64,000 bases of DNA from Microbacterium terregens (GCF_027922045.1 NZ_BSEX01000003.1:1-64000), one strand, 5' to 3'. Counted from the first letter of the stretch, positions 34,067 to 47,731 are shown. Notes: generated by a model not told the origin, from the letters alone. Numbers and translations are program-made.

Positions 34067-35539
34067 ATGCCGGAGCGTTTGTACAATGCTGCGCGCGAAA
34101 TCGCGATGTCGCCGGCGGAGCTCCAGACGCTGCTTGCCGCAGCGCCGGATGCCGCGTTCGAAATGGTCGCAAAGATCGCGCGCGAGCTGATCGCTGCCCC
34201 CATCGCCGCGGTGAACCTGATCGAGGGTGACCGGTTCTGGGTGAAGGCAGGCTTTGGCATGCCGAAACAGCCGCTGCCACGCGCGGAAGCGTTCTGCGAC
34301 GTGACGGTCGACAGCGATGCCCCGCTGGTGGTGGACGACGCGACGACCGACCCGCGCTTCCGCAGCCTAGCGGTGGTGACTGCGGCCGATCCGGTTCGCT
34401 TCTATGCCGGCGTGCCGCTGCACGTCACCGACCGCGCGCGCCAGGTGACGGAGGCGGTCGGCACGCTGTGCGTCATGGACGTGACGCCGCGCTCGCTGCC
34501 GCCCGGCGCGCTCGCCGTCCTGCGCCAGCTGGGCGACATCCTCGAAAAGGTGATCGAGGCCGAGGTCGCCACCGCAGCCGCCGTCGCGGTCGCCCGGACC
34601 GCCGCCGAACAAAGCCGCCAGTTGCAGCGGCAGGACCTGACCTTCCGCCAGGCGGAACGCCTCGCCCGCATCGGCTCCTGGTGGTTTTCGCTCCAAACCG
34701 ACGAGACCCTGTGGTCGGAGGGCATGTACCGCATCTACGAACTGCCCCCGAAGACCGCGCTCTCGGTGGACGAGGCGATCGGCTTCTTCAGCGGCATCAG
34801 CCGACCGGACCTGGCGGCGCTGGTCGAGAAGACGACGCAAACGGGCGAGCCGTTCACGCTGGAACTGGATTTCGTCACCGCCAAGGGCAACCAACGGCGC
34901 GTCCGATCGATCGCGCACGTCGAGTTCGAGGAGGGTCGCGCCACCGGCGTCAGCGGGGTAATGCAGGACATCACCGAGCATTGGCTGCTGGAGGAAAAGC
35001 TCCGCCGCTCTGCCGACACCGATTCCCTGACCGGCATCGCCAACCGGAGCGCGTTCAACCGTGCCCTGTCCGAAGCGATCGAGCGCGCGCGCAGCACCCA
35101 GGCGCCGTTTGCCCTGATGCTGATCGACCTGGACGAGTTCAAGGGGATTAACGACACCCATGGCCATGTCGTGGGCGACGACATGCTGCGCGCGGTCGGC
35201 GCGCGCCTGCGCGATCCGATGCTCGCCGGCAGCCTTGCCGCACGGCTCGGCGGCGACGAGTTCGCGCTGATCGTGACCGATCCGACCCTCCATGCGGACC
35301 TGCCGGGTGTCGCCGGGCGGCTGCTGGAACAGCTTCGCCAGCCGGTGGAGACCGCGGCGGGCGTGCTGCCGATCTCCGCCACCATTGGCTATGCCCGGTT
35401 CGAGGACTGCCCCGAAACCGCCCGCGGCTTCATCCATTGCGCCGACAAGGCACTCTACGAGGCCAAGCGCGAGCGGCGCGGCTCCGCCCGCGGCTATCGC
35501 ACCTTCGGCCGCCGCAGCAGCGACGAGCCGGCGGGCTGA
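34067..35539 (+). CDS. GAF-PAS-GGDEF diguanylate cyclase
   Basis: The 490-residue protein is predicted to make cyclic di-GMP. It has an N-terminal GAF domain (about 20-165), a PAS domain (about 195-315, with RIGSWWFSLQTDETLWSEGMY), and a GGDEF domain (about 320-485) with an intact RLGGDEF. The RxxD inhibitory site normally upstream of GGDEF is absent (the sequence is LAGSLAARLGGDEF), so product feedback may be missing. The GAF resembles the stand-alone GAF at 24525. The start is uncertain because no ribosome-binding site is evident; an internal ATG at 34106 is possible. It is inserted between xerC and priA. Confidence 0.93.
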   Translation: MPERLYNAAREIAMSPAELQTLLAAAPDAAFEMVAKIARELIAAPIAAVNLIEGDRFWVKAGFGMPKQPLPRAEAFCDVTVDSDAPLVVDDATTDPRFRSLAVVTAADPVRFYAGVPLHVTDRARQVTEAVGTLCVMDVTPRSLPPGALAVLRQLGDILEKVIEAEVATAAAVAVARTAAEQSRQLQRQDLTFRQAERLARIGSWWFSLQTDETLWSEGMYRIYELPPKTALSVDEAIGFFSGISRPDLAALVEKTTQTGEPFTLELDFVTAKGNQRRVRSIAHVEFEEGRATGVSGVMQDITEHWLLEEKLRRSADTDSLTGIANRSAFNRALSEAIERARSTQAPFALMLIDLDEFKGINDTHGHVVGDDMLRAVGARLRDPMLAGSLAARLGGDEFALIVTDPTLHADLPGVAGRLLEQLRQPVETAAGVLPISATIGYARFEDCPETARGFIHCADKALYEAKRERRGSARGYRTFGRRSSDEPAG

Positions 35540-35589
35540 CGCACGGGCGATTCCCAATCGCGGGCAGCGTCCCTATCTAGGGGCCCTCC

Positions 35590-37761
35590 ATGACTTCCTC
35601 CCGCGTCCGTGTCCTTGTCCTCAACGCCGCCCTCGGCCCCCTCGACTATCGCGTGCCGCATGGCATGACGGTCGAGCCGGGCTCGATCGTGATCGCGCCG
35701 CTCGGCCCCCGCCAGCTGCTGGGGGTGGTGTGGGAGCCGGAGCGGCTGCCCTGCGAGGAAGTGGGCGACAACCGCCTGCGCCCGCTGCTGGGCGTGGTCG
35801 ACGCGCCGCCGATCCCGGCCCCCTTGCGCCGGCTGATCGAGTGGACCGCCGACTATTATCTCGCCGCCCCCGCCTCGGTGTTGCGCATGGCGCTGTCCTC
35901 GACCTCCGCGCTGGAGGGCGCGAAGCTCGCCACCGAATATCGGGCCACCGGCCAGGTGCCGGACCGGCTCACCCCGCAGCGCGAGCAGGCGCTGGAGCGG
36001 ATCGGCGACCGCCAGGGGCTGGTGCGCGAGCTCGCCACCATGGCCGACGTGTCGGAGGCGGTGGTGCGCGGCCTCGTGAAGGCCGGCGCGATCGAGGCGG
36101 TGAGCGTCGACATCGACGCCCCCTATCCGATCCCCGACCCCGCCCATGGCGTGCCGGTGCTTTCCGAACAGCAGGCCGAGGTCGCCGGCGTGCTGTGCGA
36201 CGCGGTCGCGGACCAGCCGTTCCAGCCCTTCCTGCTCGATGGCGTCACCGGCTCCGGCAAGACCGAGGTCTATTTCGAGGCGATCGCCGCTGCGATCGCA
36301 CGTGGCCAGCAGAGCCTGGTGCTGCTTCCCGAGATCGCGCTCACCGAGCCGTTCCTCAAGCGCTTCCACGCCCGCTTCGGCTGCGAGCCCGTGGCGTGGC
36401 ATTCGGACCTGCGCTCCACCCAGCGCCGCCGCGCCTGGCGGGCGATCGCCACCGGTCAGGCGCTGGTGACGGTGGGCGCACGCTCGGCGCTGTTCCTGCC
36501 CTATGCCAACCTCGGCCTGATCGTCGTCGACGAGGCGCACGAGACCAGCTTTAAGCAGGAGGAGGGCGTCCACTATCACGCACGCGACGTGGCCGTGATG
36601 CGCGGCCTGTTCGAACGCTGCCCGGTGGTGCTCGCCTCTGCGACGCCCGCGATCGAGACTCGCCACCAGGTCGCACTCGGTCGCTACACCGAGCTCAAGC
36701 TCCCCGGCCGCTACGGCAAGGCGGAGCTGCCGGCGATCGAGCCGATCGACCTGATCGCCGAGCCGCCGATCCGCGGCCGCTGGATCGCGCCCAAGCTGGT
36801 CAACGCGATCGACGAGACGCTGGCCCGCGGCGAGCAGGCGCTCTTGTTCCTCAACCGCCGCGGCTATGCGCCGCTCACCCTGTGCCGGTCCTGCGGGCAT
36901 CGCTTCCAATGCCCCAACTGCACCGCCTGGATGGTCGAGCACCGGCTGATCCATCGATTGTCCTGCCACCATTGCGGGCACATGATCCCGACGCCGCGCA
37001 AATGCCCGGAGTGCGATGCGGAAGATGCGCTGGTCGCCTGCGGCCCCGGCGTCGAGCGCATCGCCGACGAGGCCGCCGCGCTGTTCCCCGAAGCGCGCAT
37101 CGCCATCGTCACCTCCGACACGCTCTGGTCCCCCGCCAAGGCGGCCGAGTTCGTCAACCGGATGGAGGCGGGTGAGATCGACCTCGTCGTCGGCACCCAG
37201 CTGGTGACCAAGGGCTATCACTTCCCCAACCTGACGCTGGTCGGGGTGATCGACGCGGACCTGGGGCTCGCCGGCGGCGACCTGCGCGCGGCCGAGCGCA
37301 CGTTCCAGCAGATCATGCAGGTCGCCGGACGCGCCGGGCGCGGCGAGAAGCCGGGGCATGTCTTCATCCAGACGACCGCCCCCGACGCGGCGGTGATGCG
37401 CGCGCTGGTCTCGGGCGACGCCGAGAGCTTCTACGCCGCCGAAACCGAGGCGCGGCAGGAGGCGGAGGTGCCGCCCTTCGGCCGCTACGCGGCGATCATC
37501 GTCTCGTCGGAGGACAAGGACGCCGCCAACGACGCCGCTCGCCGCATCGGCCGCGCCGCGCCCGAGGTGGAGGGAATGCACGTCTTCGGCCCCGCCCCTG
37601 CGCCGCTCGCGATGCTGCGCGGCCGCCACCGCTTCCGCCTGCTGGTCCATGCCCGCCGCCAGCTCGACGTGCAGGACGTGATCCGCGACTGGCTGGGCAG
37701 CGTCGAATGGTCGAGCAAGGTTCGCGTGGCGGTGGACGTGGACCCCTATAACTTCCTCTAG
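35590..37761 (+). CDS. priA: Primosomal protein N' (replication restart helicase PriA)
   Basis: PriA reloads the replisome at collapsed forks. The 723-residue protein has the N-terminal 3'-DNA-binding domain (LDYRVPHGMTVEPGSIV), the helicase core with Walker A GVTGSGKTE and DEAH box VVDEAHE, and two zinc-binding pairs in CRSCGHRFQCPNC and CHHCGHMIPTPRKCPEC. The C-terminal motifs are GTQLVTKGYHFPNLTLVGV and QVAGRAGRGEKPG. In many alphaproteobacteria priA directly precedes the atp operon; here four accessory genes intervene. Confidence 0.96.
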   Translation: MTSSRVRVLVLNAALGPLDYRVPHGMTVEPGSIVIAPLGPRQLLGVVWEPERLPCEEVGDNRLRPLLGVVDAPPIPAPLRRLIEWTADYYLAAPASVLRMALSSTSALEGAKLATEYRATGQVPDRLTPQREQALERIGDRQGLVRELATMADVSEAVVRGLVKAGAIEAVSVDIDAPYPIPDPAHGVPVLSEQQAEVAGVLCDAVADQPFQPFLLDGVTGSGKTEVYFEAIAAAIARGQQSLVLLPEIALTEPFLKRFHARFGCEPVAWHSDLRSTQRRRAWRAIATGQALVTVGARSALFLPYANLGLIVVDEAHETSFKQEEGVHYHARDVAVMRGLFERCPVVLASATPAIETRHQVALGRYTELKLPGRYGKAELPAIEPIDLIAEPPIRGRWIAPKLVNAIDETLARGEQALLFLNRRGYAPLTLCRSCGHRFQCPNCTAWMVEHRLIHRLSCHHCGHMIPTPRKCPECDAEDALVACGPGVERIADEAAALFPEARIAIVTSDTLWSPAKAAEFVNRMEAGEIDLVVGTQLVTKGYHFPNLTLVGVIDADLGLAGGDLRAAERTFQQIMQVAGRAGRGEKPGHVFIQTTAPDAAVMRALVSGDAESFYAAETEARQEAEVPPFGRYAAIIVSSEDKDAANDAARRIGRAAPEVEGMHVFGPAPAPLAMLRGRHRFRLLVHARRQLDVQDVIRDWLGSVEWSSKVRVAVDVDPYNFL

Positions 37762-37820
37762 GGGCGCCCCTGCCCCGTCGTCACGATGACGATCAGGTCG
37801 CAGGCCTATCAGCCAACGAG

Positions 37821-37962
37821 CTCCCCTCCCTAAAAGGGAGGGGCTGGGGGTGGGTACGAGCGCAAGCGAGCCTCAGCGTTCGAGACAAAAGCGACGGCCG
37901 AGGCATCGAGCCTCGTCCGCCACTGAACCCACCCCCGCCCCCTCCCTTGCAGGGAGGGGAGT
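37821..37962. repeat. Inverted pair of repeat family C between priA and the protease gene
   Basis: CTCCCCTCCC-taaa-AGGGAGGGG with tail CTGGGGGTGGGT (about 37821-37855) and its mirror ACCCACCCCCGCCCCCTCCC (about 37927-37962) flank 70 bases containing a hairpin-prone GCATCGAGCC region. The gap 37762-38137 has no gene; the protease promoter should lie between 37965 and 38130, but no strong boxes are visible. Confidence 0.85.
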
Positions 37963-38137
37963 CAAGGTTGGCAATTCATCGAACCCGCGACGTCTGGCAC
38001 TTGATCTCAACGCTATCGTCCGTGAACTCACGACCCAGCACGATGACGACCGGTGCACCGCGGCATCCCCCACCACCCCGCTTGAACCCCGCCGCGCTTT
38101 GACCGAAACAGGCGCCGGTTTTCTGGGGGCATGCTGC

Positions 38138-39649
38138 GTGGCGCGACTGCTGTTGATGCTGGGATTTCTGGTCGCGTGGGCAGTCCCCGCGCAGGCCGAC
38201 GATATTTCCGCCGCCGGCCGGGGCGTGGTCCGCGTCGTCACTATCGCGCTGGTGGACGATGAGGTCGTCGGCTTCGGCCACGGCAGCGGCTTTGCCGTCG
38301 GCCCCGACCGGATCGTCACCAACGCGCATGTGGTCGAGCTCGCCGGCCGCTACGAGGGCAATGTCGTGATCGGCGTCGTGCCCTCGGAAGGCGACAAGTC
38401 CTACCAGGGCCGGCTGATCGCGATCGACCAGGAACGCGACTTGGCGCTGATCGAGGTGCAGGGCCTGAAGCTGCCGCCGCTGGCGCTCTACAACGGCCCG
38501 ATCGGCGAGGGCGAGGCGACGGTCGCGCTCGGCTACCCCGGCAACGTCGATCTCGCGACCGCGCAGTCCGCCTCCGACTATATCCTGCCCTTGTCGCCGG
38601 TGCGCTCGGAGGGTGTGTTCTCCGGCCTCCGCCGCCTCGGCACCACTGGCGTGCTGCTCCACACCGCCAGCATCGCGCGCGGCAATTCGGGCGGCCCGCT
38701 GCTCGATCGCTGCGGCCGCGTGCTGGGCGTCAACTCGGCGCTGACCCGCGGCGACGACGGCGACGCGAGCTTCGGCTTCGCGATCGCCGGCAGCGAACTC
38801 GCCGGCTTTTTGCGCGAGGCGGGGCAGTCGGCAACGCTGGTCGGCACCAACTGCATCAGCATGGAGGAACTGCTGGCGCAGGATCGCGCCGCCGCCGCCG
38901 ATGCCGCACAGCAGGACGCCGCCCGCGCCCGCACCGCCGCCGAGCGCGCCGCTGCCGACCGCGCGCTCGCGGTCGAAGGCGCACGCGAACGCAACGAGGC
39001 CACGCGCGAGAACTTCATGGCCGGCGCCGCGGTGCTGCTCGTCCTGGCGGGGCTCGCGGCCGGGGGCGCCGGGCTGATGGCGACGCGCGGCAAGCGGCGC
39101 GAGGCGATCTGGGCCGGGGCCGGCGGCGGCGTGCTGCTGCTGGGCGCGGTCGTGCTGTTCCTGGTGCGCCCGTCCTTCGACCCGGACTCGGTGCCGGAGG
39201 CGAGCAGGCCCGCCGGGGCGACCGCCGGCATGACCGGCAAGCTCCTATGCACGCTGGTGCCGGAGCGCAGCCGCGTCACCGTCTCCGCGACGCCGGAGGT
39301 GGCGATGGACTGGCAGGCGAACGGCTGCATGAACGGCCGCACCCAATATGCCGAGGCACCCAACAGCGGCTGGGAGCGCATCCTGGTCCCGGACGACGAG
39401 CAGACCGTCTCCGTGCTCCGCTACGAGCCGGCGACCGGCACCTACATCAACACGCGCTACCTGCTTTCTGCCGATCGCATGGCGGAGGCACGGCGGCTGC
39501 GCGAGGGCGTCACGCTGAAGCAGTGCGCCGGCGAGAGCGCGGGCCGCGCCAATCTGGCGACGCAACAGGCGGCGATCCGCGGCGCGCTGCCGCCGCTGCC
39601 GAACGAACGCCTGGTCTATCAATGCCATCCGGCACGGGGGACGAATTGA
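38138..39649 (+). CDS. Membrane-anchored trypsin-like serine protease
   Basis: From a GTG at 38138 the product is 503 residues. It starts with a signal peptide (MARLLLMLGFLVAWAVPAQA), then a trypsin-like domain with H64 (TNAHVV), D101 (ERDLALIEV) and S184 (ARGNSGGPLL). An Ala/Arg-rich coiled coil follows at about 250-290. Two close membrane helices come next (AVLLVLAGLAAGGAGLMA and GVLLLGAVVLFLV), then a C-terminal domain with four cysteines. No PDZ domain is seen, unlike DegP. The longer open frame upstream runs through the repeat pair and is not used. The next gene overlaps its stop by one base. Substrate and C-domain role are unknown. Confidence 0.85.
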   Translation: MARLLLMLGFLVAWAVPAQADDISAAGRGVVRVVTIALVDDEVVGFGHGSGFAVGPDRIVTNAHVVELAGRYEGNVVIGVVPSEGDKSYQGRLIAIDQERDLALIEVQGLKLPPLALYNGPIGEGEATVALGYPGNVDLATAQSASDYILPLSPVRSEGVFSGLRRLGTTGVLLHTASIARGNSGGPLLDRCGRVLGVNSALTRGDDGDASFGFAIAGSELAGFLREAGQSATLVGTNCISMEELLAQDRAAAADAAQQDAARARTAAERAAADRALAVEGARERNEATRENFMAGAAVLLVLAGLAAGGAGLMATRGKRREAIWAGAGGGVLLLGAVVLFLVRPSFDPDSVPEASRPAGATAGMTGKLLCTLVPERSRVTVSATPEVAMDWQANGCMNGRTQYAEAPNSGWERILVPDDEQTVSVLRYEPATGTYINTRYLLSADRMAEARRLREGVTLKQCAGESAGRANLATQQAAIRGALPPLPNERLVYQCHPARGTN

Positions 39650-41217
39650 TGCTGCGCAACCTGACGCTCACCACCACCCTGCTCCTCGCGAGCGTCGCGC
39701 TTCCCGCACAGGATGCGCCGCCGCTCGCGATTCCTGTCGCCGCCGCACCCTCGCTCGGGACCACCAACGCCGGCCGGCTGCTGGTGTTCGCCGCGGCGGC
39801 GGAGCCGGGCGCCAAGCCCGAGGAGGCGATCGACGTCTCCCCCTTCTCCCCCAACGCCACCTATGTCGCGGCGCGCGAGGTGAGCGACCTCCGCCCCGGC
39901 ACCCCCGCGCTGGTGGATACCAGCACCGACGCCTATCCTGCCGCCTTCGCCACCCTGCCGCCGGGCACCTATCGCGTGCAGGCGCTGCTCGATCGCGACC
40001 ATAGCTACAACTACAGCGGCCGCGATGGCGGCGACCTCTTGTCCCCGGTGGTGACGGTGACGCTGCCCGGCCCCGTGCCGACGCTGCTGCTCGACCATGT
40101 CGAGCCCGCAGCCGACGACACGGCGATGCTCGCCCGCCTCCCCGCCGAACGCCGCAAGCCGCTGGAGGCGGCGCTCGCCCGGGTTGAGCCGGTCGAGGTG
40201 CACAGCCCGCTCCTCACCCGCTTCTGGGGCCGGCCGACCAGCATCCGGGGCTGGGTGGCGCTGCCGCCCGGCTATGCCGAGGGCAAGACGACCTACCCCA
40301 CCGTCTATTCGGACGGCGGCTTCGGCAGCACGCTGGCGTCCGCGCGGATGAGCGCTGCGAGCATGACGGCGATGATGGCCAAGGGCGACGCGCCGCCGAT
40401 GATCTGGGTCTATCTCGACCACCATATCGCCACCGGCACCCACGAGTTCGCCGATTCGGTGAACAACGGCCCCGTCGGCCAGGCGCTGGTCGAGGAAGTT
40501 ATCCCGGCGCTCGAGCAGCGCTACTGGATGGATGCGCGGCCGAGCGGCCGGTTCCTGACCGGGCACAGCTCCGGCGGCTGGTCGACGCTGTGGCTGCAGG
40601 TCGCCTACCCGAAGACGTTCGGCGGCAGCTGGCCGACCGCGCCGGACCCGGCCGACTTCCACGACTTCACCAACGTGAACCTCTACGAAGACGCCAATTT
40701 CTATGCCGGCGCCGATGGCAAGGACCATCCGCTGGTGCGCAAGGACGGCAAGGTCGTCGCCACCCTGCGCCAGTTTGGACGGCTGGAGCAGGTGCTCGGC
40801 CCCTATGGCGGCCAGTTCGCGAGCTTCGAATGGGTGTTCTCGCCCAAGGGCGCGGACGGGCGGCCGCTGCCGGTGTTCGACCGCGCGACCGGCGCGATCG
40901 ACAAGCAGGTCGTCGCCTATTGGCGCGACCATTATGACGTGGCGCACATCGTCGCGCGCGACTGGCAGACGCTGAAGCCGGACCTGGACGGCAAGATCCA
41001 CCTGACGGTGGGCACCGCCGACACCTTCTATCTCGACGGCCCCGCCCGTCGGCTGAAGGCGGTGCTCGACGGGCTGGGTGCGAAGTCCAGCTTCCGCTTC
41101 GTGCCCGGCAAGGACCACGGCAATCTCTACGAGGCGGACGGCGACCGCGCCGCCCTCACCAAGCAGATCGCCCGCGAGATGTACGCCGTCGCAAGGCCAG
41201 ACCGTGCCCAGCGCTGA
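39649..41217 (+). CDS. Exported esterase of the esterase D/enterobactin-esterase-like fold
   Basis: The 522-residue protein has a signal peptide (about 1-20), an N-terminal beta-rich region, and a C-terminal alpha/beta hydrolase. The hydrolase part starts at RGWVALPPGYAEGKTTYPTVY and has nucleophile elbow GHSSGGWS, and a histidine in PGKDHGNLY. The family includes Fes-like and S-formylglutathione hydrolase-like esterases; the substrate here is not predictable. Its ATG overlaps the protease stop (TGATG), so the two exported hydrolases are translated together. The 3' end overlaps the GNAT gene by 14 bases. Confidence 0.85.
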   Translation: MLRNLTLTTTLLLASVALPAQDAPPLAIPVAAAPSLGTTNAGRLLVFAAAAEPGAKPEEAIDVSPFSPNATYVAAREVSDLRPGTPALVDTSTDAYPAAFATLPPGTYRVQALLDRDHSYNYSGRDGGDLLSPVVTVTLPGPVPTLLLDHVEPAADDTAMLARLPAERRKPLEAALARVEPVEVHSPLLTRFWGRPTSIRGWVALPPGYAEGKTTYPTVYSDGGFGSTLASARMSAASMTAMMAKGDAPPMIWVYLDHHIATGTHEFADSVNNGPVGQALVEEVIPALEQRYWMDARPSGRFLTGHSSGGWSTLWLQVAYPKTFGGSWPTAPDPADFHDFTNVNLYEDANFYAGADGKDHPLVRKDGKVVATLRQFGRLEQVLGPYGGQFASFEWVFSPKGADGRPLPVFDRATGAIDKQVVAYWRDHYDVAHIVARDWQTLKPDLDGKIHLTVGTADTFYLDGPARRLKAVLDGLGAKSSFRFVPGKDHGNLYEADGDRAALTKQIAREMYAVARPDRAQR

Positions 41218-41698
41218 GGACAGCATCCGCTTCCACGCAGGCGAACTCGACTCCGCGGACGTCCAGGCGCTGCTCGCGGCCCATCTCGCCGGGATGCACG
41301 CACAATCGCCGCCGGAATCCGTCCACGCCCTCCCTCTGGAGGGGTTGCGGCGAGCGGACGTGACCTTCTTCTCCGCGCGCGACGCGGACGGGCAGCTGCT
41401 CGGCGTCGGCGCGCTGCGCGAACTCGACGCCCGCCATGGCGAGATCAAGTCGATGCGCACGGTTGATGAAGCCCGCAACTGCGGCGTCGGCGCTGCGGTG
41501 CTCGGCCACCTCCTCCGCGTCGCACGCGAGCGCGGCTACACGCGGGTGAGCCTGGAGACCGGGACGCCCGAGGGCTTCGCGCCCGCGCGCCGGCTCTACG
41601 AACGGTACGGCTTCACGCTTTGCCCGCCGTTCGCCGACTATCGCGAGGACCCGTTCAGCTGCTGCATGACGCTGCAGCTGGACGGGCCCGCCGCCTGA
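41204..41698 (+). CDS. GNAT family N-acetyltransferase
   Basis: The 164-residue protein has the GNAT fold: LLGVGALRELDARHGEIKSMRT, then the acetyl-CoA loop ARNCGVGAAVLGHLLRVARERGYTRVSLETG, and ARRLYERYGF near the C-terminus. It resembles the PhnO/YsnE-like group acting on small amines or amino acids. A GTG start at 41204 with AAGG six bases upstream, inside the esterase 3' end, is the best choice; there is no ATG near the domain start. It is the third gene of the protease-esterase-GNAT unit. The acceptor is unknown. Confidence 0.88.
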   Translation: MPSAEDSIRFHAGELDSADVQALLAAHLAGMHAQSPPESVHALPLEGLRRADVTFFSARDADGQLLGVGALRELDARHGEIKSMRTVDEARNCGVGAAVLGHLLRVARERGYTRVSLETGTPEGFAPARRLYERYGFTLCPPFADYREDPFSCCMTLQLDGPAA

Positions 41699-41699
41699 C

Positions 41700-42374
41700 T
41701 CACCCGCCGTTGGCGCGGAACAGCTCCAGCGTGCGCTCCCGCGCCAGCTTGGCCGCCTCCGGGGAATAGTCGTCGCGCCGGTCGGAGTTGAAGCCGTGGC
41801 CGGCGTCATAGATGTAGAGGGTCGCGTTCGCCGGCTCGGCCGCGGCCAGCGCCTCGACGCCCTCGATCGGGATGCCGTGGTCGTGGCGGCCGAAGTGGGC
41901 GATCGTCGGCACCTGGGGCGCTTCCTTCGAGTCGGGCACCAGCCGGCCGTAATAGCTCGACACCGCCGCCAACCCTTCGACCCGCGCCGCCGCCAGCCAC
42001 GCGACCGACCCGCCGTAGCAATAGCCGACGGCGAACACCGGGCCCTTGGCCTTCAGTGCGTCGACGCATACCTGCACGTCCGCGACCGAAGTCTCGATCG
42101 GATGGATGTCGCGCGACAGCTCAATGCCGCGCTGCAGCCCCTCCCCGCCATAGGCTGCCTCGAAACCGGGGGCCTCCCGGTCGAACAGCGCGGGTGCCAG
42201 CACCTCATAGCCGTCCGCGGCAAAGCCGTCGCACAGGTCGCGGATATGGTCGGTGATGCCGAAGATCTCCTGCACCAGCACCAGCCCGCCGCGCCGCTCG
42301 CCCTGGGGCTCGGCGTGATAGACCCCGATCTCGGCGCCGTCCGCCATCGTCATCCGGATCATGCTGCCATTCAT
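41700..42374 (-). CDS. Dienelactone hydrolase family protein
   Basis: This 224-residue alpha/beta hydrolase has the cysteine nucleophile of dienelactone hydrolases, C119 in GYCYGG, with D165 (GRHDHGIP) and H193 (DAGHGF). Conserved LVLVQEIFGITDHIRDL and LAPALFDR are present. True dienelactone hydrolases open chlorocatechol lactones; no aromatic-degradation genes are nearby, so a general carboxylester or lactone substrate is more likely. AGAGGAAA precedes the ATG. It converges on the GNAT gene with one base between stops and diverges from the atp operon. Confidence 0.9.
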   Translation of the reverse strand: MNGSMIRMTMADGAEIGVYHAEPQGERRGGLVLVQEIFGITDHIRDLCDGFAADGYEVLAPALFDREAPGFEAAYGGEGLQRGIELSRDIHPIETSVADVQVCVDALKAKGPVFAVGYCYGGSVAWLAAARVEGLAAVSSYYGRLVPDSKEAPQVPTIAHFGRHDHGIPIEGVEALAAAEPANATLYIYDAGHGFNSDRRDDYSPEAAKLARERTLELFRANGG

Positions 42375-42601
42375 CTGTCATTTCCTCTGGCTAGGGATCG
42401 CCCCGCAGGCTTTTCTTGTCAGGCGGGGCCGGATCGGTCCACCGCTGCCGTTTCTTTGAGCATCCGCGCAACGGAAACGGGCGCGTGACTTGCATCCTGA
42501 GCCCCCCTTTGCTAACCGCGCGCCAGCCATTCAGGGGGGCGTTTATCCGGCACTGCCCTGTTCCCCATGGCATAAGCGCCTTCTTGGACAAGTTGGGATA
42601 G

Positions 42602-44710
<2,109 letters not shown>

Positions 44711-44719
44711 TCCGATTGC

Positions 44720-44798
44720 GTGCTCCTGCGAAAGCAGGAGCCCAGAGCCGCAGGCGGCTCGCTGAACAACCCTGGGCTCCTGCCTAGCGCAGGAGCAC
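44720..44798. repeat. Inverted pair of family B inside the atp operon (atpA/atpG)
   Basis: GTGCTCCTGC-GAAA-GCAGGAGCCC (44720-44744) and its mirror CCTGGGCTCCTGC..GCGCAGGAGCAC (44770-44798) face each other across 25 bases. The pair occupies nearly all of the gap, leaving 13 bases with GAAGGCAGAAG before the atpG ATG. It could set the relative levels of alpha and gamma by pausing or RNA protection. Confidence 0.88.
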
Positions 44799-44811
44799 GA
44801 GAAGGCAGAAG

Positions 44812-47189
<2,378 letters not shown>

Positions 47190-47199
47190 AGCAACCCAC

Positions 47200-47295
47200 C
47201 CCTCCCCTTAAGGGGAGGGGCCGGGGGTGGGGCATGTCTCACCGAGACCTGCACCCGTGGCCCCCACCCCAACCCCTCCCCTGAAGGGTAGGGGC
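47200..47295. repeat. Inverted pair of family C inside the atp operon (atpD/atpC)
   Basis: CCCCTCCCC-ttaa-GGGGAGGGG with tail CCGGGGGTGGGG (47200-47232) is mirrored by CCCCCACCCCAACCCCTCCCC..GGGTAGGGG (about 47261-47294). The second copy ends 14 bases before the atpC ATG, leaving AGGA as the likely ribosome-binding site. Confidence 0.88.
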
Positions 47296-47308
47296 TTAGG
47301 ATGAAAAG

Positions 47309-47560
47309 ATGCTGCACTTCGAACTCGTCACCCCCGAAAAGCTCGTCCGCTCGGAGGAGGTCCACATGGTGGTGGTGCCCGGCACCGAGGGCGACTTCGG
47401 CGTGCTGGAGGGGCATGCCCCCTTCATGTCGACGATCCGCGAGGGTGCGCTCCAGATCTTCCGCACCGCCGGTGGCGAGCCGGAGACGCTGGCCATCCAC
47501 GGCGGCTTTGCCGAGGTCAACGACCGCGGCCTGACCGTGCTGGCCGAGCGCGCCGGCTGA
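47309..47560 (+). CDS. atpC: F1F0 ATP synthase subunit epsilon lacking the C-terminal helices
   Basis: Epsilon couples the rotor and in many bacteria inhibits ATP hydrolysis through its C-terminal helical hairpin. This product has only 83 residues: the N-terminal beta-sandwich ([37 protein letters not shown], then [22 protein letters not shown]) is complete, but the two C-terminal helices are missing. No frameshifted remainder follows, because a terminator hairpin starts 26 bases later. In alphaproteobacteria the separate zeta subunit inhibits hydrolysis, which may make the epsilon tail dispensable. Confidence 0.94.
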   Translation: MLHFELVTPEKLVRSEEVHMVVVPGTEGDFGVLEGHAPFMSTIREGALQIFRTAGGEPETLAIHGGFAEVNDRGLTVLAERAG

Positions 47561-47586
47561 TTGATCGCTTCCCGAAGGTCCGATAG

Positions 47587-47637
47587 CGGCCCGCCCTGCC
47601 CCGGTTCTTCCGGCGGCGCGGCGGGCCGGTTTCGTTT
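47587..47637 (+). terminator. Terminator of the atp operon
   Basis: CGGCCCGCC (47587-47595) pairs with GGCGGGCCG (47620-47628), with an internal smaller CCGG..CCGG element in the loop, followed by GTTTCGTTT. It ends the operon before cpaF. Confidence 0.75.
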
Positions 47638-47731
47638 CGGGCCGCCCGCCCGAACCGGCATTAGGCAATTGTCAAAGCTTGCGCGTTATCCTGACGGTAC
47701 CGGGAAATCCCCGAGGTTGAGGACGTAGCAA

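Noticed and set aside
37850..38137. 96-residue N-terminal extension of the trypsin-like protease
   Set aside because: It would translate the repeat pair and bury the signal peptide; the GTG at 38138 gives a normal export signal.
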